The notes: generated by a model not told the origin, from the letters alone. DNA of 43,911 nt from Phytophthora quininea (GCA_011947345.1 JAAVTG010000714.1:1-43911), one strand, 5' to 3'; numbered from the stretch's first letter, positions 1-9,667 are shown. Made by a program: numbers and translations.

Positions 1-92
1 GGAAGAATGTCTGAAGCTCTCTTTGCACACCGTTAGAGACGTTAGATCCACGGCTAGATGAACTTTTGTGTGTCTCTGGCGTTTGCTGGCAG

Positions 93-503
93 GAGTTGGC
101 CTTGCGACTGCGAGATATCTACGCCGACCAACTGCGGGAGTTCCAGTTCCAAGAAGAGGACGAAAACACCAGCCACTTGCTACTGCTATGTCCAGACACG
201 TTTGACCTCATCATCCACTTGTGCTTCGTCACTCCGAAGGACCAGACGCCAGCAGGAGGTGGCGAGGACAGTGTCGAAAGCAGCGAAAACTCGAGTGGTA
301 GTGCCAGCATCAATGGCAGCCAGGTGAGTGGCGAGTTCAGTGACGCTGGCTTTGGGAGCGAAACCCAGGGCGACGTAAGAGTGGAGATCTGCCGACGAGA
401 GGAGCCGCCCAACAAGCAGTTCACTTTCGCTCAGCGGCGCTCCATCACCGAGTTTGTCAACTGCATCGTGCACTGGCAGTGGCAAAGTCTCATCTACGAC
501 TGA
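93..503 (+). CDS. 3' exon of an unrecognised gene, cut by the left window edge
   Basis: The frame is open from about 66 to a stop at 501-503. No good start codon is seen, and a pyrimidine-rich stretch ending in CAG at 90-92 looks like a 3' splice site, so I read 93-503 as a terminal exon of about 136 codons. The start of the protein would lie upstream, outside the window. The product is acidic and hydrophilic in the middle, with a Ser/Gly/Glu-rich stretch, and ends in a Trp-rich tail (HWQWQSLIYD). I recognise no domain. Antisense frames across the same bases are shorter and less protein-like. The exon could instead be a decayed gene. Confidence 0.4.
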   Translation, partial: ELALRLRDIYADQLREFQFQEEDENTSHLLLLCPDTFDLIIHLCFVTPKDQTPAGGGEDSVESSENSSGSASINGSQVSGEFSDAGFGSETQGDVRVEICRREEPPNKQFTFAQRRSITEFVNCIVHWQWQSLIYD

Positions 504-534
504 GCCAGCACCGCAGCCGTGTGAAATGGCTACA

Positions 535-762
535 CTACAAGTTGAAGGTCAAGTTTATCGTATTATTTGTTGCATGATTGTCAGTGGTGCTGTCGACGTT
601 GTTGGCAACAACTTGTTTGGTCATGTCCGAAATCGTCTTATCGGCAGACGTGATGTTGACGACCTTCAGCTTCTTCGACTTGAGGAAAGGCGGAAGAAAG
701 CCGTATCTGCTCGAGTCTTGTGAGCCAAACAGCTCTCGTTCGCGCCGGAAGGGAAAATCCAC
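535..762 (-). CDS. small hypothetical open frame
   Basis: A 75-codon frame on the minus strand, with a protein-like but low-complexity Asn/Thr-rich end (around TTDNHATNNT). I see no domain, signal peptide or membrane segment. The open frame continues upstream to about 810 without a start, so this may be the end of a decayed gene whose frame shifts near 800. It lies between two plus-strand genes and shares nothing obvious with them. Chance is a real possibility. Confidence 0.2.
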   Translation of the reverse strand: MDFPFRRERELFGSQDSSRYGFLPPFLKSKKLKVVNITSADKTISDMTKQVVANNVDSTTDNHATNNTINLTFNL

Positions 763-1016
763 TCGCTGGACAAATCGCAGTCCATCTTGCCGTTGTTTGT
801 GGGTAAATTTGGCCGCAGTACCCCTTCATAGCGATACTATCCCGCCCAAAACAATGTCATTATAAGCATAAAGATACGACAACCCTCGAGATAGTCATCC
901 GTTGGAACAAGACTATCTGCCAGCTGTCCGCGGGGCGGTTTGATGGGCCTGCACCGACATAGCCGCCTTCCTGCCCGCAAGCACTTCACTATCAGCGTCT
1001 CCACAGCAACGTGTCC

Positions 1017-2288
1017 ATGAGCGAGGACCAGTTCGACGTCGTCTGGCGCCAGGGCTCCTTGGGGCTGCGCTTCACGCCCAACGAGAGCGACCAGCCCGTG
1101 GTCTGCCAAGTGCCCCCAACGCCTGCCCCGCCGTGTTGGCGTCGCCGCTGGCGGTAGGGGACGTGCTTTTGTCCTACGACTTGCACGACGGCACCGACCT
1201 GCAGTCCGTCACGGCCTTCGACCAGCTCGTGACGGTGCTGAGAGGCGCCAAACTGCCGGTGACGCTGCGCTTCAAGTCGAGGGAGAAGGAGGTGCCGTCT
1301 AAAGTCCAGGACACCGACGTTGTGCGGTCCTACGAGTTCACGTGGGCCCAGGGCCAGCCACTGGGCGTCTCTCTGGCCATGGACCCGTGCTCTCTCCACG
1401 CGGCGATCACGGTCATCGACGCCAACAAGATCTCGCAAGAATTCCAGAACCTCAAGCCTGTTCTTGGGGATGTTCTGGTGGCAATTGCTACTGAGACTGA
1501 GGACAAGACCCGACTGGACGAGATGCGCTTCGAAGACATCATCCAGACTCTGAGGAGTCGCAACGGCCATGCAAATTGACCTTTGCGAGGCTGGTGGAGG
1601 AGACGCCGTCGGACTCGTCGGGGTCGGAAGAGGACGGCGTGCTGTTCCCACTGGCGCCAATTAACCGACCCAAGGCGTCGTCCTCGGCTGCGGACAAGCA
1701 AACGAGCGAGGTCAAGCCGCCGTTCATGCTGCGGCCGATCCAATACCGCCCTAAGTCGCGCTCGAGAGCGGGCGCCCCGCCACCGAGGAAACAGCTCCCC
1801 ATCTCGATGCGTCAGAGCTTCAAAATCGACGTCCCCAAGCCTGCGGAACTTGCTCCGTCAAGCGATCGACCGCACTCTGGCTCGGATGCGGAAGGCCGAC
1901 CTCACTCTGGATCGAACGTAGACGACAAGGGCTTCTACACAGTCACGTACGGCGGTGGCGCCGTCGGCCTGCAGCTCCGCGACTGCACGCAGGACGACAA
2001 GAAGCTCATGAACAGCTCGGACAAGACCAACCGCACGAATGGCTACACGGTGGCGGTGCGCACCGTGACGGATGCCACCTCGGCCCCGGACTGGAGAACG
2101 CGACGCCCGACGACCTGCTAATGGCCATCGGCCAGAAGGATCTGCAGCACTTGTCGTTTGAACAGGTTCGCTTGGAGTTGGCAGCGATTCAGACCCCGAC
2201 GACGCTGCTGTTCAAGAAGCGCAAGCGCGTGACGGGCAACTCGGTCGGCAGTTCGCTCGTCGACTCGCTCATGTTGTTCCTTATGTGA
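1017..2288 (+). CDS. PDZ-like repeat protein, broken by three frameshifts
   Basis: This reads as one gene of about 424 codons spread over three frames: 1017 to about 1106, about 1106-1567, about 1568-2092, and about 2093-2288. Three regions resemble PDZ domains, scaffolds that bind protein C-termini. Each begins with a carboxylate-loop-like motif (SLGLRF near 1053, PLGVSL near 1357, AVGLQL near 1957) followed by alternating strands and a helix such as EDIIQTLRSRNG. A Ser/Pro-rich linker separates the second and third. Each change of frame fits one missing base in or near a C or G run, so assembly error is as likely as decay. Start chosen: ATG at 1017. PDZ assignment is from pattern only; the fold is likely, the partner unknown. 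Confidence 0.5.
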
Positions 2289-2741
2289 GCAGTCACTCGA
2301 GTGTAGACGAACAGCGACTGCGTGTTTGATGGACGTTACAATTGCTTGTGCTTATCAACAATTTCACCTAAAAGAATGACGACGACTATATCGCTTTGGT
2401 TGCTGCGCGACTGCATGTACTTGTGTAGACAAACGAGACTCAGAACGTATTGACGTTACATACCGCTATATTTGACGAAAAGTAGATTCGACCCATACTG
2501 AATTCCCCATCATGACTATTCCTCGTCTTTCATTCGCCCGTTTAAATAAGAATAGCACAGAAAGAGCTTCGGTTGAGAGCAGCCAGATCTGCTCGCTGGT
2601 CGGGTCCGTGCTACTTCCCCGTCACTTCCATCCGGTCTCCGTCAGCTGCAGCTTCTTCTCCTGATTCCCATCTACCCGACGCCGTCTCGACCGTCTCCCA
2701 GAGCCTCGTAGAAGCCCCGCAATATCCCATACAAGACCTAT
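2289..2741. other. intergenic region and leader of the RING gene
   Basis: No supported gene. A weak oomycete-like initiator (TTTCATTCG followed by GTTTAAAT) lies at 2528-2545, about 200 bases before the RING-H2 start, and a pyrimidine-rich leader follows. Confidence 0.35.
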
Positions 2742-3776
2742 ATGCCCACGGACGTCGCCATGCCCAACGAGGAGAGCGTCGCGCTGCGTCCCAGCGGTCC
2801 CAGCAGCTCCTCGCTAACTTCCCCGTCCAGCGCCAGGATCTTGGCTTCTGCAGGCGTCGGCCGTGGCCCCGCAGCGCCCGATGAAGCCCACGCCGTCCGC
2901 CTTAACGTCCTCAACAGCAGCGTCCAAGAAGCTCGCGATGCGCGCAACTCCAGACTCATTATGTGGGCCATCTCGGTGGTTAACGTGCCTCAGATTGTGG
3001 CAGCAGCGATTATTCTAGCCCTCCATTGGCGCAGCGAGACGCTGTGCTATCGCATCCAGATCTGGGTGCTGCTCCATACCGTGCACTTGACGCTGACGCT
3101 GGTGCTCGAATGGACACTCTACTGCTTGTTCGGAGCCAGAAGTAACAATGCGTTGACTCTTAGAGAGAGATACATGGCCCCACTCAGCCAAATCAAGTAC
3201 GGGCTGGACCTGGCAGGACTGTTTTGGTTCTTGGTGGGCAATATGTGGGTCATCAGCGACGGCGCCAGGTGCGACGACGGATCCGCCATGTACCAGTTGG
3301 CCATGTGGATGATTGTCATCTCGTACGCCAAGATCTTCTTGCCATGTTTGCTGTTGCTGGCACTACTGCCGGTGCTCTGCTTCTGCCTGCCGTGTGTCAT
3401 TCGACTACTGAGCAGATTGCAAGACCCCATGCGCGGCAAAGGAGCAACAAAGAGGTGCGTTATCGAACTATACGCAAGGCTATTTTGCAGTGCTAACGCG
3501 TGTTGATGTACGTAGATTATCGACCGGTTAGAGACCAAAACGTATGCAGAAGATATGTTCCCAACGGAAGACGCGTGCTGCTGCATTTGTTTGAATGATT
3601 ATGAACCAGCGCAGCCGCTGCGCGTGCTGCCGTGTGGCCACCACTTCCACAAAGACTGTGTGGACGAGTGGCTTCTCGTCAATTCGACGTGTCCGACGTG
3701 CCGAAAATCCATTTTCGAAAATGAATCCGGAGACGCATTAGCGACGAGTGAGGAAGACATGCTGCGGCGTGTGTGA
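2742..3776 (+). CDS. multi-pass membrane RING-H2 E3 ubiquitin ligase
   Basis: Two exons. Exon 1 (2742 to about 3458) encodes a Ser/Pro-rich N-terminus of about 70 residues, then four or five hydrophobic segments between residues 73 and 228, typical of plant and oomycete RING proteins anchored in endomembranes. Exon 2 (3516-3776) encodes the ligase domain, a complete RING-H2 with C-x2-C-x14-C-x-H-x2-H-x2-C-x10-C-x2-C spacing (CCICLNDY ... CGHHFHKDC ... CPTCRKS). The family transfers ubiquitin from E2 enzymes to substrates; the substrate here is unknown. The intron is short with a perfect TGCTAAC branch site. The strongest donor would put the exons one base out of phase (see the intron entry). 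The ATG at 2742 is in good context; a second lies at 2760. Confidence 0.8.
3455..3515 (+). other. intron in the RING-H2 gene
   Basis: Canonical donor AG|GTGCGT at 3455, branch site TGCTAAC at 3491-3497, acceptor GTAG at 3512-3515. This 61-base intron breaks the frame. Using the weaker GT at 3459 gives 57 bases and keeps the RING frame open. Either the weaker donor is used or one base is missing from the sequence. Confidence 0.6.
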
Positions 3777-4017
3777 TTGCATCAGAGTTTGTCTGCATGT
3801 GAATTACGAAAAGCTGCAACGTGAAGCTGCTGCTTCTCTCGGTTCTCCTACTTTGTGGTGATGTTCTCGACGTCTTCGGAGGCAACGAGAGTGTCCTATT
3901 TTGTCGTTGCAATTCCCATCCATGCCTTGCAATAAACAACTAGTCAAGAACGTGACGCTGGGAAGATCGTCTCCGGCTTTGCTTCTTCCAGCGTGTGTCT
4001 ACACTGTAGCAATAAAT

Positions 4018-4927
4018 CTAGCAAAGGCACCCAAACAAACGCATGAAACTAAATGAAACGTCGTACATCGATTGAACAAACGAACCTTGCAGGTGTCGGG
4101 TGCTTTCTTGGATAAACTTGTTGATACCAGTATCATCCTCCTCCACTGCCTCAACGGTGCAGGTCGTTGGGTCTTCGTCGACCGGAGCGTTAACCTCATC
4201 ACCAGTCGACTTAGTATAGTCGTCATTGGAAATTTCTTCCAACAGCCGAGTCAGGGTCAGCGCTTCTCCGTTCAAAGTGAACAAACCCGGAAAAGCTTTA
4301 GTTGCTTTTATGGTAGCACTGGTATCCATGGGATTCCCACGAATGTTTAGCACGCGAAGGCTTGGAAGCTGAAAATAATAATAATTTAAAACGATGGACA
4401 TCATTGCGTGAGTCGCGGCAAACCTTTGCTGTCAACTCCATGAAGTCGATACTGCGAATCTGATTGTCCTGCAGCGGAAACTCTGATTAGTTTTGCTCTC
4501 GAACATATTAATTAAAGAAAAAGTTGATCCCACCGCTACGTGAAGCTCTTCAAGTTGTGGAAAATGTGGTAGATTGTCTGTGGAAAAAAAAAAGATTATA
4601 AATATTTGTCTCTGTCGACAACGACTACGAACCAATAGATGTAAGTTGGTTGTCGTTCAAGCGAAGACGGCGCAATAGTGGTAACGATGGCATCCCCTCC
4701 AGCGACCGCAGCTACACTCAACAGATTGAAATCATTAGCAAAGTTTTCGCCAACAAAGCTAACTTTAATATCTACCTCATTGTGCGCCAGGTTAAGTTCT
4801 AGGAGGTTCAAACAGGACTCAAGTTGACCTAGTCGTCGGAGCTTCATCTTGGAGACATCCAGCAACGCCACCAAGCCGACGTCATAGTGTCCGCTACGTC
4901 GTTTGATGATGTCGGCTGTCAGCTCCA
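4018..4927 (-). CDS. leucine-rich-repeat protein, LRRC61-like, five exons
   Basis: Splicing 4927-4776, 4711-4633, 4577-4534, 4468-4424 and 4368-4018 gives one open frame of about 223 codons. All introns have GT donors and AG acceptors, and phases match at every junction. The N-terminus (MELTADIIKRRSG...LRRLGQLESC) resembles LRRC61. Four LRR units follow with the pattern LxxLxLxxNxL (for example LNLAHNE, LRLNDNQL, LHVADNQI, LNIRGNP), and an LRR-cap-like segment (FPGLFTLNGE) precedes an acidic tail. Such small SDS22-like proteins are cytosolic binding scaffolds. Exon borders fall at repeat borders, which supports the model. An in-frame ATG at 4997 would add 23 residues; 4927 fits the family better. 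Confidence 0.75.
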
Positions 4928-4993
4928 TAAAGAGGGAAAGCAGAATGTGTCCCTGCGACTGCCTCTTCACCGGTGGTATTTTCGTTGCAACTT

Positions 4994-5580
4994 TCACTGT
5001 AAAAGTTGCCGAGCCGATGCTGTCCGTGTATGAAGTTCAAGAATTGCCGCTCGACCGACTTCGTCATCTGTAAACGTGTCGGCATTGACTAAAGCAAAAC
5101 GAAGTGCGGCAACCACCATCAAGCGACGCCGAGTAGTTCACGTAGTGTCGAGGAGGGTAGCATTAACGGTCGGATCTTCTAGGCTAAAGAAATTCAAGTC
5201 GTCAGCTCTTCTGTACTATTAAGACATCGAAGAGCTTCACCGACAAACGAGCATAATGTCGCCAAATGACTCGCCCCAAGTTCAATGGTTCCCCATCAAA
5301 CGAGCGATCACATAATTCGTGCTTTCGAAGTGTACGCGCTGGCCACGACAGAGAAACACGCTATTAGGGCATTGCTTTCAACACATCGTTTGCGATTGTG
5401 GAGTTCAAACTTCAGTTCTGAAGCGAAATCGACGGCTCGCGCTAGTCGACACTGACCAGCACTAAGTGAAAACTCGTTCGCCTGCAATCTTGAGCTCGTT
5501 GTCGCTTTCGCCGCAGCCAAACATGCACCTTCCTTTTGGATTATGGTCCTCGCCGATTGCTCGATGTCGGCGTGATTCAC
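4994..5580 (-). pseudogene. decayed gene of unknown family
   Basis: Protein-like sequence runs down the minus strand from the ATG at 5580 to a stop at 4994-4996, but with a frame change near 5310, another near 5200 and an in-frame TGA near 5144. The parts read as Ala/Leu-rich helices (for example ASELKFELHNRK, VIWRHYARLSVKLFDVL, LVNADTFTDDEVGRAA), suggesting a helical-repeat protein. I do not recognise the family. It ends only about 70 bases before the LRR gene start, so it could instead be mis-spliced upstream exons of that gene; the stop at 4994 argues against this. Confidence 0.4.
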
Positions 5581-5935
5581 ATATTAAAGTCAAGCAATCG
5601 CACTCGCCTGATGAATATCATCCGAGCCCGGCCCCTTTCTTCGGTAATCGCTGCAAACCGCAGTTATGGTTGAATATGGCAGTTTATCCGACTTCATTAC
5701 GATTTTGTATAGATCTTAAAAGCCAATCAAAGTTCAAATAGAAATTATCAACCAATCGCTACGCATCTGATCCCAAATTTTGACCAATGGCATGTCTAGA
5801 GAAAAGGCAAGTCATGTAAGCCAGCCATTCCGACGTATCGGGTCGGAAAGCTCCGTTAAATATGTGTATCTCCTCTCAAAACGGCAGTCAAAAGCATATC
5901 ACTCGCATATTTTCCGTTTATCCGACTAGAGAGGC
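5581..5935. other. noncoding stretch before the Crypton gene
   Basis: AT-rich, with no supported gene. Probably contains the 5' end and promoter of the Crypton. The family has no terminal inverted repeats, so the left border cannot be set by eye. Confidence 0.4.
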
Positions 5936-7141
5936 ATGGGTTTAGAGGAGTTGGCGCCCGGCAACACGAAGCGTGCAAAGGCAACTACAGTGGCGGCATT
6001 TATGAGGTTTCTTAAGTCTGAGGGTGTGAGTGAAGAGTATGTGCGTGTGTGTATTGAGCGTGATGAGAGTGGGAGGTGTTTTGTGTCCGTCATGGACAAG
6101 TTTGGAATGCATCTCGCTTTTAACGAGGGCAGGAAAGGCAAGCCGCTGGCTCGAAACACCTCGATGCAGTACTATCGGCAGGCAAAACTTTGGCTGCTCG
6201 ATCAGTTTCCTCAGCATCGAGCCTCATTGGAAGCTCGCCTGCTCAAAATGGGGAAGACTCTCGACAGTTTTTGCATGAAGCGTGACGGTGGCGGCTTTAT
6301 CAGTAAGGCGCCACCATGTACAAAGGTTGACTTAAAACGAATGCTTGTGTATTTGTATGTTAATGCGAGCTGCTCTACTGACTACCAGGATGCTGCGCTG
6401 TTGTGTCTCCTGTGGCACTTGTTCGGGAGAGCCTCGGATCTTGCGCTTCTCAGCAAGACCAACATGTCCATCGATGCCGGCAACGTACTCTTCGTGCGCT
6501 TCATCCGGATGAAGACATCCGAGGAGCAAGGTTTGTCCCTCTTCCCCGGAACAGAGTTCGAGACCTGCCCGTTGCTAGCAATGGCGCTGGCCCTGGTCAT
6601 GCAGACGGCACCGTCACCCGACGTCATCGACAACCTGCCCGAGACGCCCGCCCAAGCTTCCATCTCGCTCACTCCGGACGTGTCGTTGTTGGAGGTCCTC
6701 GACTACCCTGTTGAGTCTACTGGGCTCAGGCCACCGACGACAGAAGGAGCGGAGACGACCCCAACCATCTACTCCCACGTGAACCGCGTGCTGGACCGGA
6801 TCGCTGCAGCTGCTGGAATCACTGCAGCGCTGACGTCGCACTCCTTCCGGCGTGGCGGTGCTCAGCACGCCAACGGGAGTGATGAGCTCACGGCACGGTG
6901 GATCTTTGACCGAGGTGCCTGGAATATGAGCTCAACAAACAAGGAGTTTAACTACATTTTCAACACCAGCAAAGAAGATCACAAGGTTAGCAAGATACTC
7001 AGTGGGCACGAGGCGAAGGCAGCTGTGGTGCTGCAAAAACTTAACAGCATTCGACTCGAAGACGAGGGACACGATCTCCAGATTCCAGCACCTCCTGTTC
7101 ACCACCTGCCACAACCTTCAAGCTGCCCGCAACAACGTTAA
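5936..7141 (+). CDS. Crypton tyrosine recombinase
   Basis: A recombinase that cuts and rejoins DNA through a tyrosine. The N-terminal 125 residues form a helical core-binding-like domain (TSMQYYRQAKLWLLDQF). The catalytic domain shows Arg165 in FGRASDL, a candidate Lys193 in RMKTSE, His302-x-x-Arg305 in HSFRRGG, and Tyr340 in FNYIFN as the nucleophile. The whole set is present, so the enzyme may be active. After about residue 381 (near 7079) the frame becomes unlike protein while the next frame becomes protein-like, so the last 20 residues are probably a frameshift artefact. Start chosen: ATG at 5936, the first in frame. Confidence 0.8.
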   Translation: MGLEELAPGNTKRAKATTVAAFMRFLKSEGVSEEYVRVCIERDESGRCFVSVMDKFGMHLAFNEGRKGKPLARNTSMQYYRQAKLWLLDQFPQHRASLEARLLKMGKTLDSFCMKRDGGGFISKAPPCTKVDLKRMLVYLYVNASCSTDYQDAALLCLLWHLFGRASDLALLSKTNMSIDAGNVLFVRFIRMKTSEEQGLSLFPGTEFETCPLLAMALALVMQTAPSPDVIDNLPETPAQASISLTPDVSLLEVLDYPVESTGLRPPTTEGAETTPTIYSHVNRVLDRIAAAAGITAALTSHSFRRGGAQHANGSDELTARWIFDRGAWNMSSTNKEFNYIFNTSKEDHKVSKILSGHEAKAAVVLQKLNSIRLEDEGHDLQIPAPPVHHLPQPSSCPQQR

Positions 7142-7964
7142 TCAAGCTGTTCTCGACGTGCTCACCTCAAGTGTGATCCACCACTACCCGTTGCTGAAGT
7201 CCTTGAACGCTGAAGCCCCTGCTGTCATGCGCATCGATGCCTGCGTTGCAGAGGCAGGATGCTCGTTCGCTGAATTACTTGCGTGGTCGTCACATCTTGC
7301 TAGTCCAGAGCCGTCCTGTGGTGATAGCACACCTTCACCTGCAAAGCCCACACTTCAGCAACCGACGAAACCAAGCGCAGAACAGAAGATCATCAATCAC
7401 CAGGCTGCTGTGATTAACCACTTTATCGAGCACGTCCAGCGTCAAGCTGCTCGCATGGACGCGCTTGAGGCTAAGCTGCAAGCTCCTACATGCAAACGAG
7501 ACAAGCCGGCAACTAGCGCGCCCGATGTCAGCCAGATCAAGAAAAAGCAGCGCAGGTCAGCAGTAACTCACCTTCACGCGACTTGGTACGCTTGGTACGC
7601 TCAAGAACCACCGATGTGGCGGGCACCGATCACGAAGCAGCAGCGATCCGAAGCCAAGCAGGTAGTTGCCTACATGAAGCTTTTCTTGGATGACGGCTTT
7701 GTCCTCGACACGACGGCAGCAAACTTTCGCGACCAGGTGCTATCCGTTGGAATCCGCGCGGAGAAATCCGTCGCTGCCTTTCTCGACGAACATGGCATCA
7801 GCTCGCGTGGCTCCAGTGCCGTCCTTAAGCACCTCCGTTCTCTTCACCGCTCTGGCGCGTTGAACTCCAAGATTGAGCGCCACGAACAGCTTCTGCAAAC
7901 CCCCGCTATCCAAGACCCTGCCCCCGGATACACACAGAATATTCTGGAACGGGTTAGTCGCTGA
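7080..7964 (+). CDS. C-terminal part of the Crypton protein, GCR1_C-like
   Basis: This frame takes over from the recombinase near 7079 and has no start of its own that suits the family. It is best read as the second half of one protein split by a one-base shift. First comes a helical region (QHLLFTTCHNLQAA...VNQAVLDVL), then a Lys/Ala-rich linker with a coiled-coil-like stretch, then at about 7580-7710 a Trp-rich segment (TWYAWYAQEPPMWRA) followed by basic helices. This matches the pattern of the GCR1_C domain, the DNA-binding part of many Cryptons. The final 80 residues are helical and unassigned. Confidence 0.6.
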   Translation, partial: RFQHLLFTTCHNLQAARNNVNQAVLDVLTSSVIHHYPLLKSLNAEAPAVMRIDACVAEAGCSFAELLAWSSHLASPEPSCGDSTPSPAKPTLQQPTKPSAEQKIINHQAAVINHFIEHVQRQAARMDALEAKLQAPTCKRDKPATSAPDVSQIKKKQRRSAVTHLHATWYAWYAQEPPMWRAPITKQQRSEAKQVVAYMKLFLDDGFVLDTTAANFRDQVLSVGIRAEKSVAAFLDEHGISSRGSSAVLKHLRSLHRSGALNSKIERHEQLLQTPAIQDPAPGYTQNILERVSR

Positions 7965-8096
7965 ACACAGCCGAATACACGTTAGTCTCCAGGTCAACTT
8001 TAACACCGAACACGCGCTGATGCCCATACACACGCGTCGCCACGCTCCCTCCCTCGTTTCCGCTCGCCCTGCTTCTTCCACACAAACATAAGAGAT

Positions 8097-8162
8097 ACCT
8101 CAGGTGGGGTTCGAACCCAACGACCTTCCCTTCCGGGTGCTCTACCACTGAGCTACTGAGGT
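8097..8162 (-). repeat. tRNA-like sequence: SINE head or tRNA pseudogene
   Basis: On the minus strand the 66 bases have a perfect 7-bp acceptor stem (ACCTCAG / CTGAGGT), a D arm with box A (TAGCTCAGTGG), and a T arm with box B (GGTTCGAACCC). Only 17 bases lie between D and T stems where anticodon arm plus variable loop need about 21-22, and no proper anticodon stem forms. It is therefore not a normal tRNA. A tRNA-derived SINE or a tRNA relic fits best. Confidence 0.5.
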
Positions 8163-8633
8163 GGGGGTTAGTACAGCTCAAGACAGGGGTATACTCGTTG
8201 GAGGCCCGAGGGGAATTAACACCGCCACAGTTCTTCGTGGCGGGCGACAACCCTGCTAGCCGCACCGTGTTCGGCACGACCCCTCAATACACCCTCCTGG
8301 GCGGTCACTCGGGCACTGACACGCGTCGGCGAGTTTTGCGTCGCCGAAGCCAGTCATTCGTGCCGGCGTATTTACCTTTTTCGAGTTTTTACGGAACTAT
8401 GTACAATTTGTATAAGCATACTCATTTCAGCATTTCCTAGGAGGTAACTTGAGTTTTGTATTCATACAAACTACTAGTGTGCGTCGGAAAGGTCGGCGGT
8501 CGGATAAATTTTGGTATGGGCAACAGTGTCAGTTCTCTGTCTCTAGCTCTCTCGACTCTCGCAGAGATTTGGAAGGCAGTCGCTTTCAACCGCACCGACG
8601 GCGGCACCGACGAACCGAGCAAATGGCGCGGTA
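8163..8633. other. noncoding stretch before the first MFS fragment
   Basis: No supported gene. The sequence from 8456 can be read as an upstream extension of the transporter frame, but the matching copies at 14.9 and 22.2 kb have unrelated sequence here, so the extension is chance. Confidence 0.5.
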
Positions 8634-8650
8634 GCTCATTCCTCGATTGG
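8634..8650 (+). promoter_or_regulatory. oomycete core promoter (Inr/FPR type), relic
   Basis: GCTCATTCCTCGATTGG matches the oomycete initiator plus flanking element. It is identical in all three copies of this transporter 5' end. Here it drives only a truncated gene. Confidence 0.6.
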
Positions 8651-8704
8651 CGGCGTCGCACACACCACAACTTCCAGTCCTCGACCGCAGTCTCCCTCCC
8701 AATC

Positions 8705-9374
8705 ATGACGGATCCCTCTGTCGAGCAAGTGACAACCAAGCCCAAATCCTGCGCCGACAAGGTCACGGCGAGAATCGTCAAGCACTGGACCGTGCCCGAC
8801 AAGCACCGCACCGAGGAGCAGGACGAGGCCGAGAGCTACCTGCTCACCGTCTTCCTCTTCGGACGGTACATGACGCTCCCGTGGATCAAATTCAACCGCT
8901 GGTACCTGTTCGGCGCCAGCATCATGGTGCAATTCTGCATCGGGTCGCTCTACTCGTGGTCTGTGCTCAACAGTCCCATCGATCTGCTCATCTACAACGA
9001 CAAGACCGAGGGCATGGCCGTCAACGCGTTCTACATCGCTGTCGGTGTCTTCGGCACGTCCACAGCGATCATGGGGCCGTGGATCGAACGGAACGGACCT
9101 CGGGCCGGTGTCATGCTGGGCGCCACGTCCTTCTTCATCGGCTGCGTCATCAGCTGCATCTCGTTGCACGCCAAGTCGATCGCCGGGCTCTACTTCGGCT
9201 ACGGTCTCTTATGCGGATTTGGTAGTGGTCTCTGCTACATTTCCCCGTGTCGGCGTTGCAGAAGTGGTTCCCGGACTACCGTGGCGCTGCTGTAGGTTTC
9301 GCCGTCGGTGGCTATGGGATTGGATCGCTCGTGTGGACCAAAGCTTACCTCCCGATCATCGACACCACCAGTGT
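8705..9374 (+). pseudogene. MFS transporter 5' fragment, copy A
   Basis: Nearly identical to the first 580 bases of the intact gene at 22297, covering the cytosolic N-terminus and membrane segments 1-4. A C run at 9242-9245 has four C where the intact gene has five, which shifts the frame and stops it at 9293-9295. From about 9284 to 9374 the match to the intact gene falls sharply, as if this part came from another paralogue. At 9374 transporter sequence ends and the 3' end of a LINE begins. The product would lack eight of twelve membrane segments, so it cannot be a working transporter. Confidence 0.85.
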
Positions 9375-9616
9375 TTCGTTTCGAAGTGAAGTACATTGAT
9401 GTCACTTAAACTATGTCTAACGACTTCCTATGCCCGTACCAGCAACGCCCTTTTCGTCGTTGCTGTCATCCCTGGAGTCGATCCGATCCGCCCCAGAGTC
9501 CCCTCACACCCTTACACGGTGTCAGAGGCGGCTTCCGAGAAAGCCTCATTCGAGTTATTTGCAAGCCAATGTCCAATATCGGCTAGCGCCTTGTTCCAGT
9601 ATGAATTTACAGTCGA

Positions 9617-9627
9617 CCCCAAAGGGG
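9617..9627. repeat. left target-site duplication of the DDE transposon
   Basis: CCCCAAAGGGG, repeated at 12964-12974. The unoccupied site is present once at 15907-15917 in the duplicated unit. Confidence 0.75.
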
Positions 9628-9633
9628 TTTATA

Positions 9634-9667
9634 GGATATGCCGGGGCCGACAGGCCCCGACATATCC
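9634..9667. repeat. terminal hairpin of the DDE transposon
   Basis: GGATATG and GGGGCC are followed, after GACA, by their complements GGCCCC and CATATCC. It starts 7 bases inside the element and may be the transposase-binding or cleavage structure. A weaker hairpin (GGGGGCTGT ... ACAGCCCC) spans about 12856-12946 near the other end. Confidence 0.6.

Larger units (their letters stand above)
5936..7964 (+). mobile_element. Crypton (tyrosine-recombinase DNA transposon)
   Basis: A tyrosine recombinase without any reverse transcriptase, followed in the same direction by a GCR1_C-like DNA-binding region, is the layout of Crypton elements, which are known from oomycetes and fungi. Cryptons move as circles by site-specific recombination and leave no inverted repeats, so borders are uncertain; the limits given are those of the coding region. 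Noncoding 3' sequence may run to about 8090, just before a tRNA-like repeat. Confidence 0.75.

Noticed and set aside
992..1660. 222-codon minus-strand frame
   Set aside because: Antisense shadow of the PDZ-like gene; low-complexity Arg/Pro start and no domain.
8097..8162. Functional tRNA gene
   Set aside because: There are too few bases for an anticodon arm, so no anticodon can be assigned.
8456..8704. N-terminal extension of MFS fragment A
   Set aside because: The extension is absent from the other copies and lies upstream of the core promoter, so it would not be transcribed with the gene.
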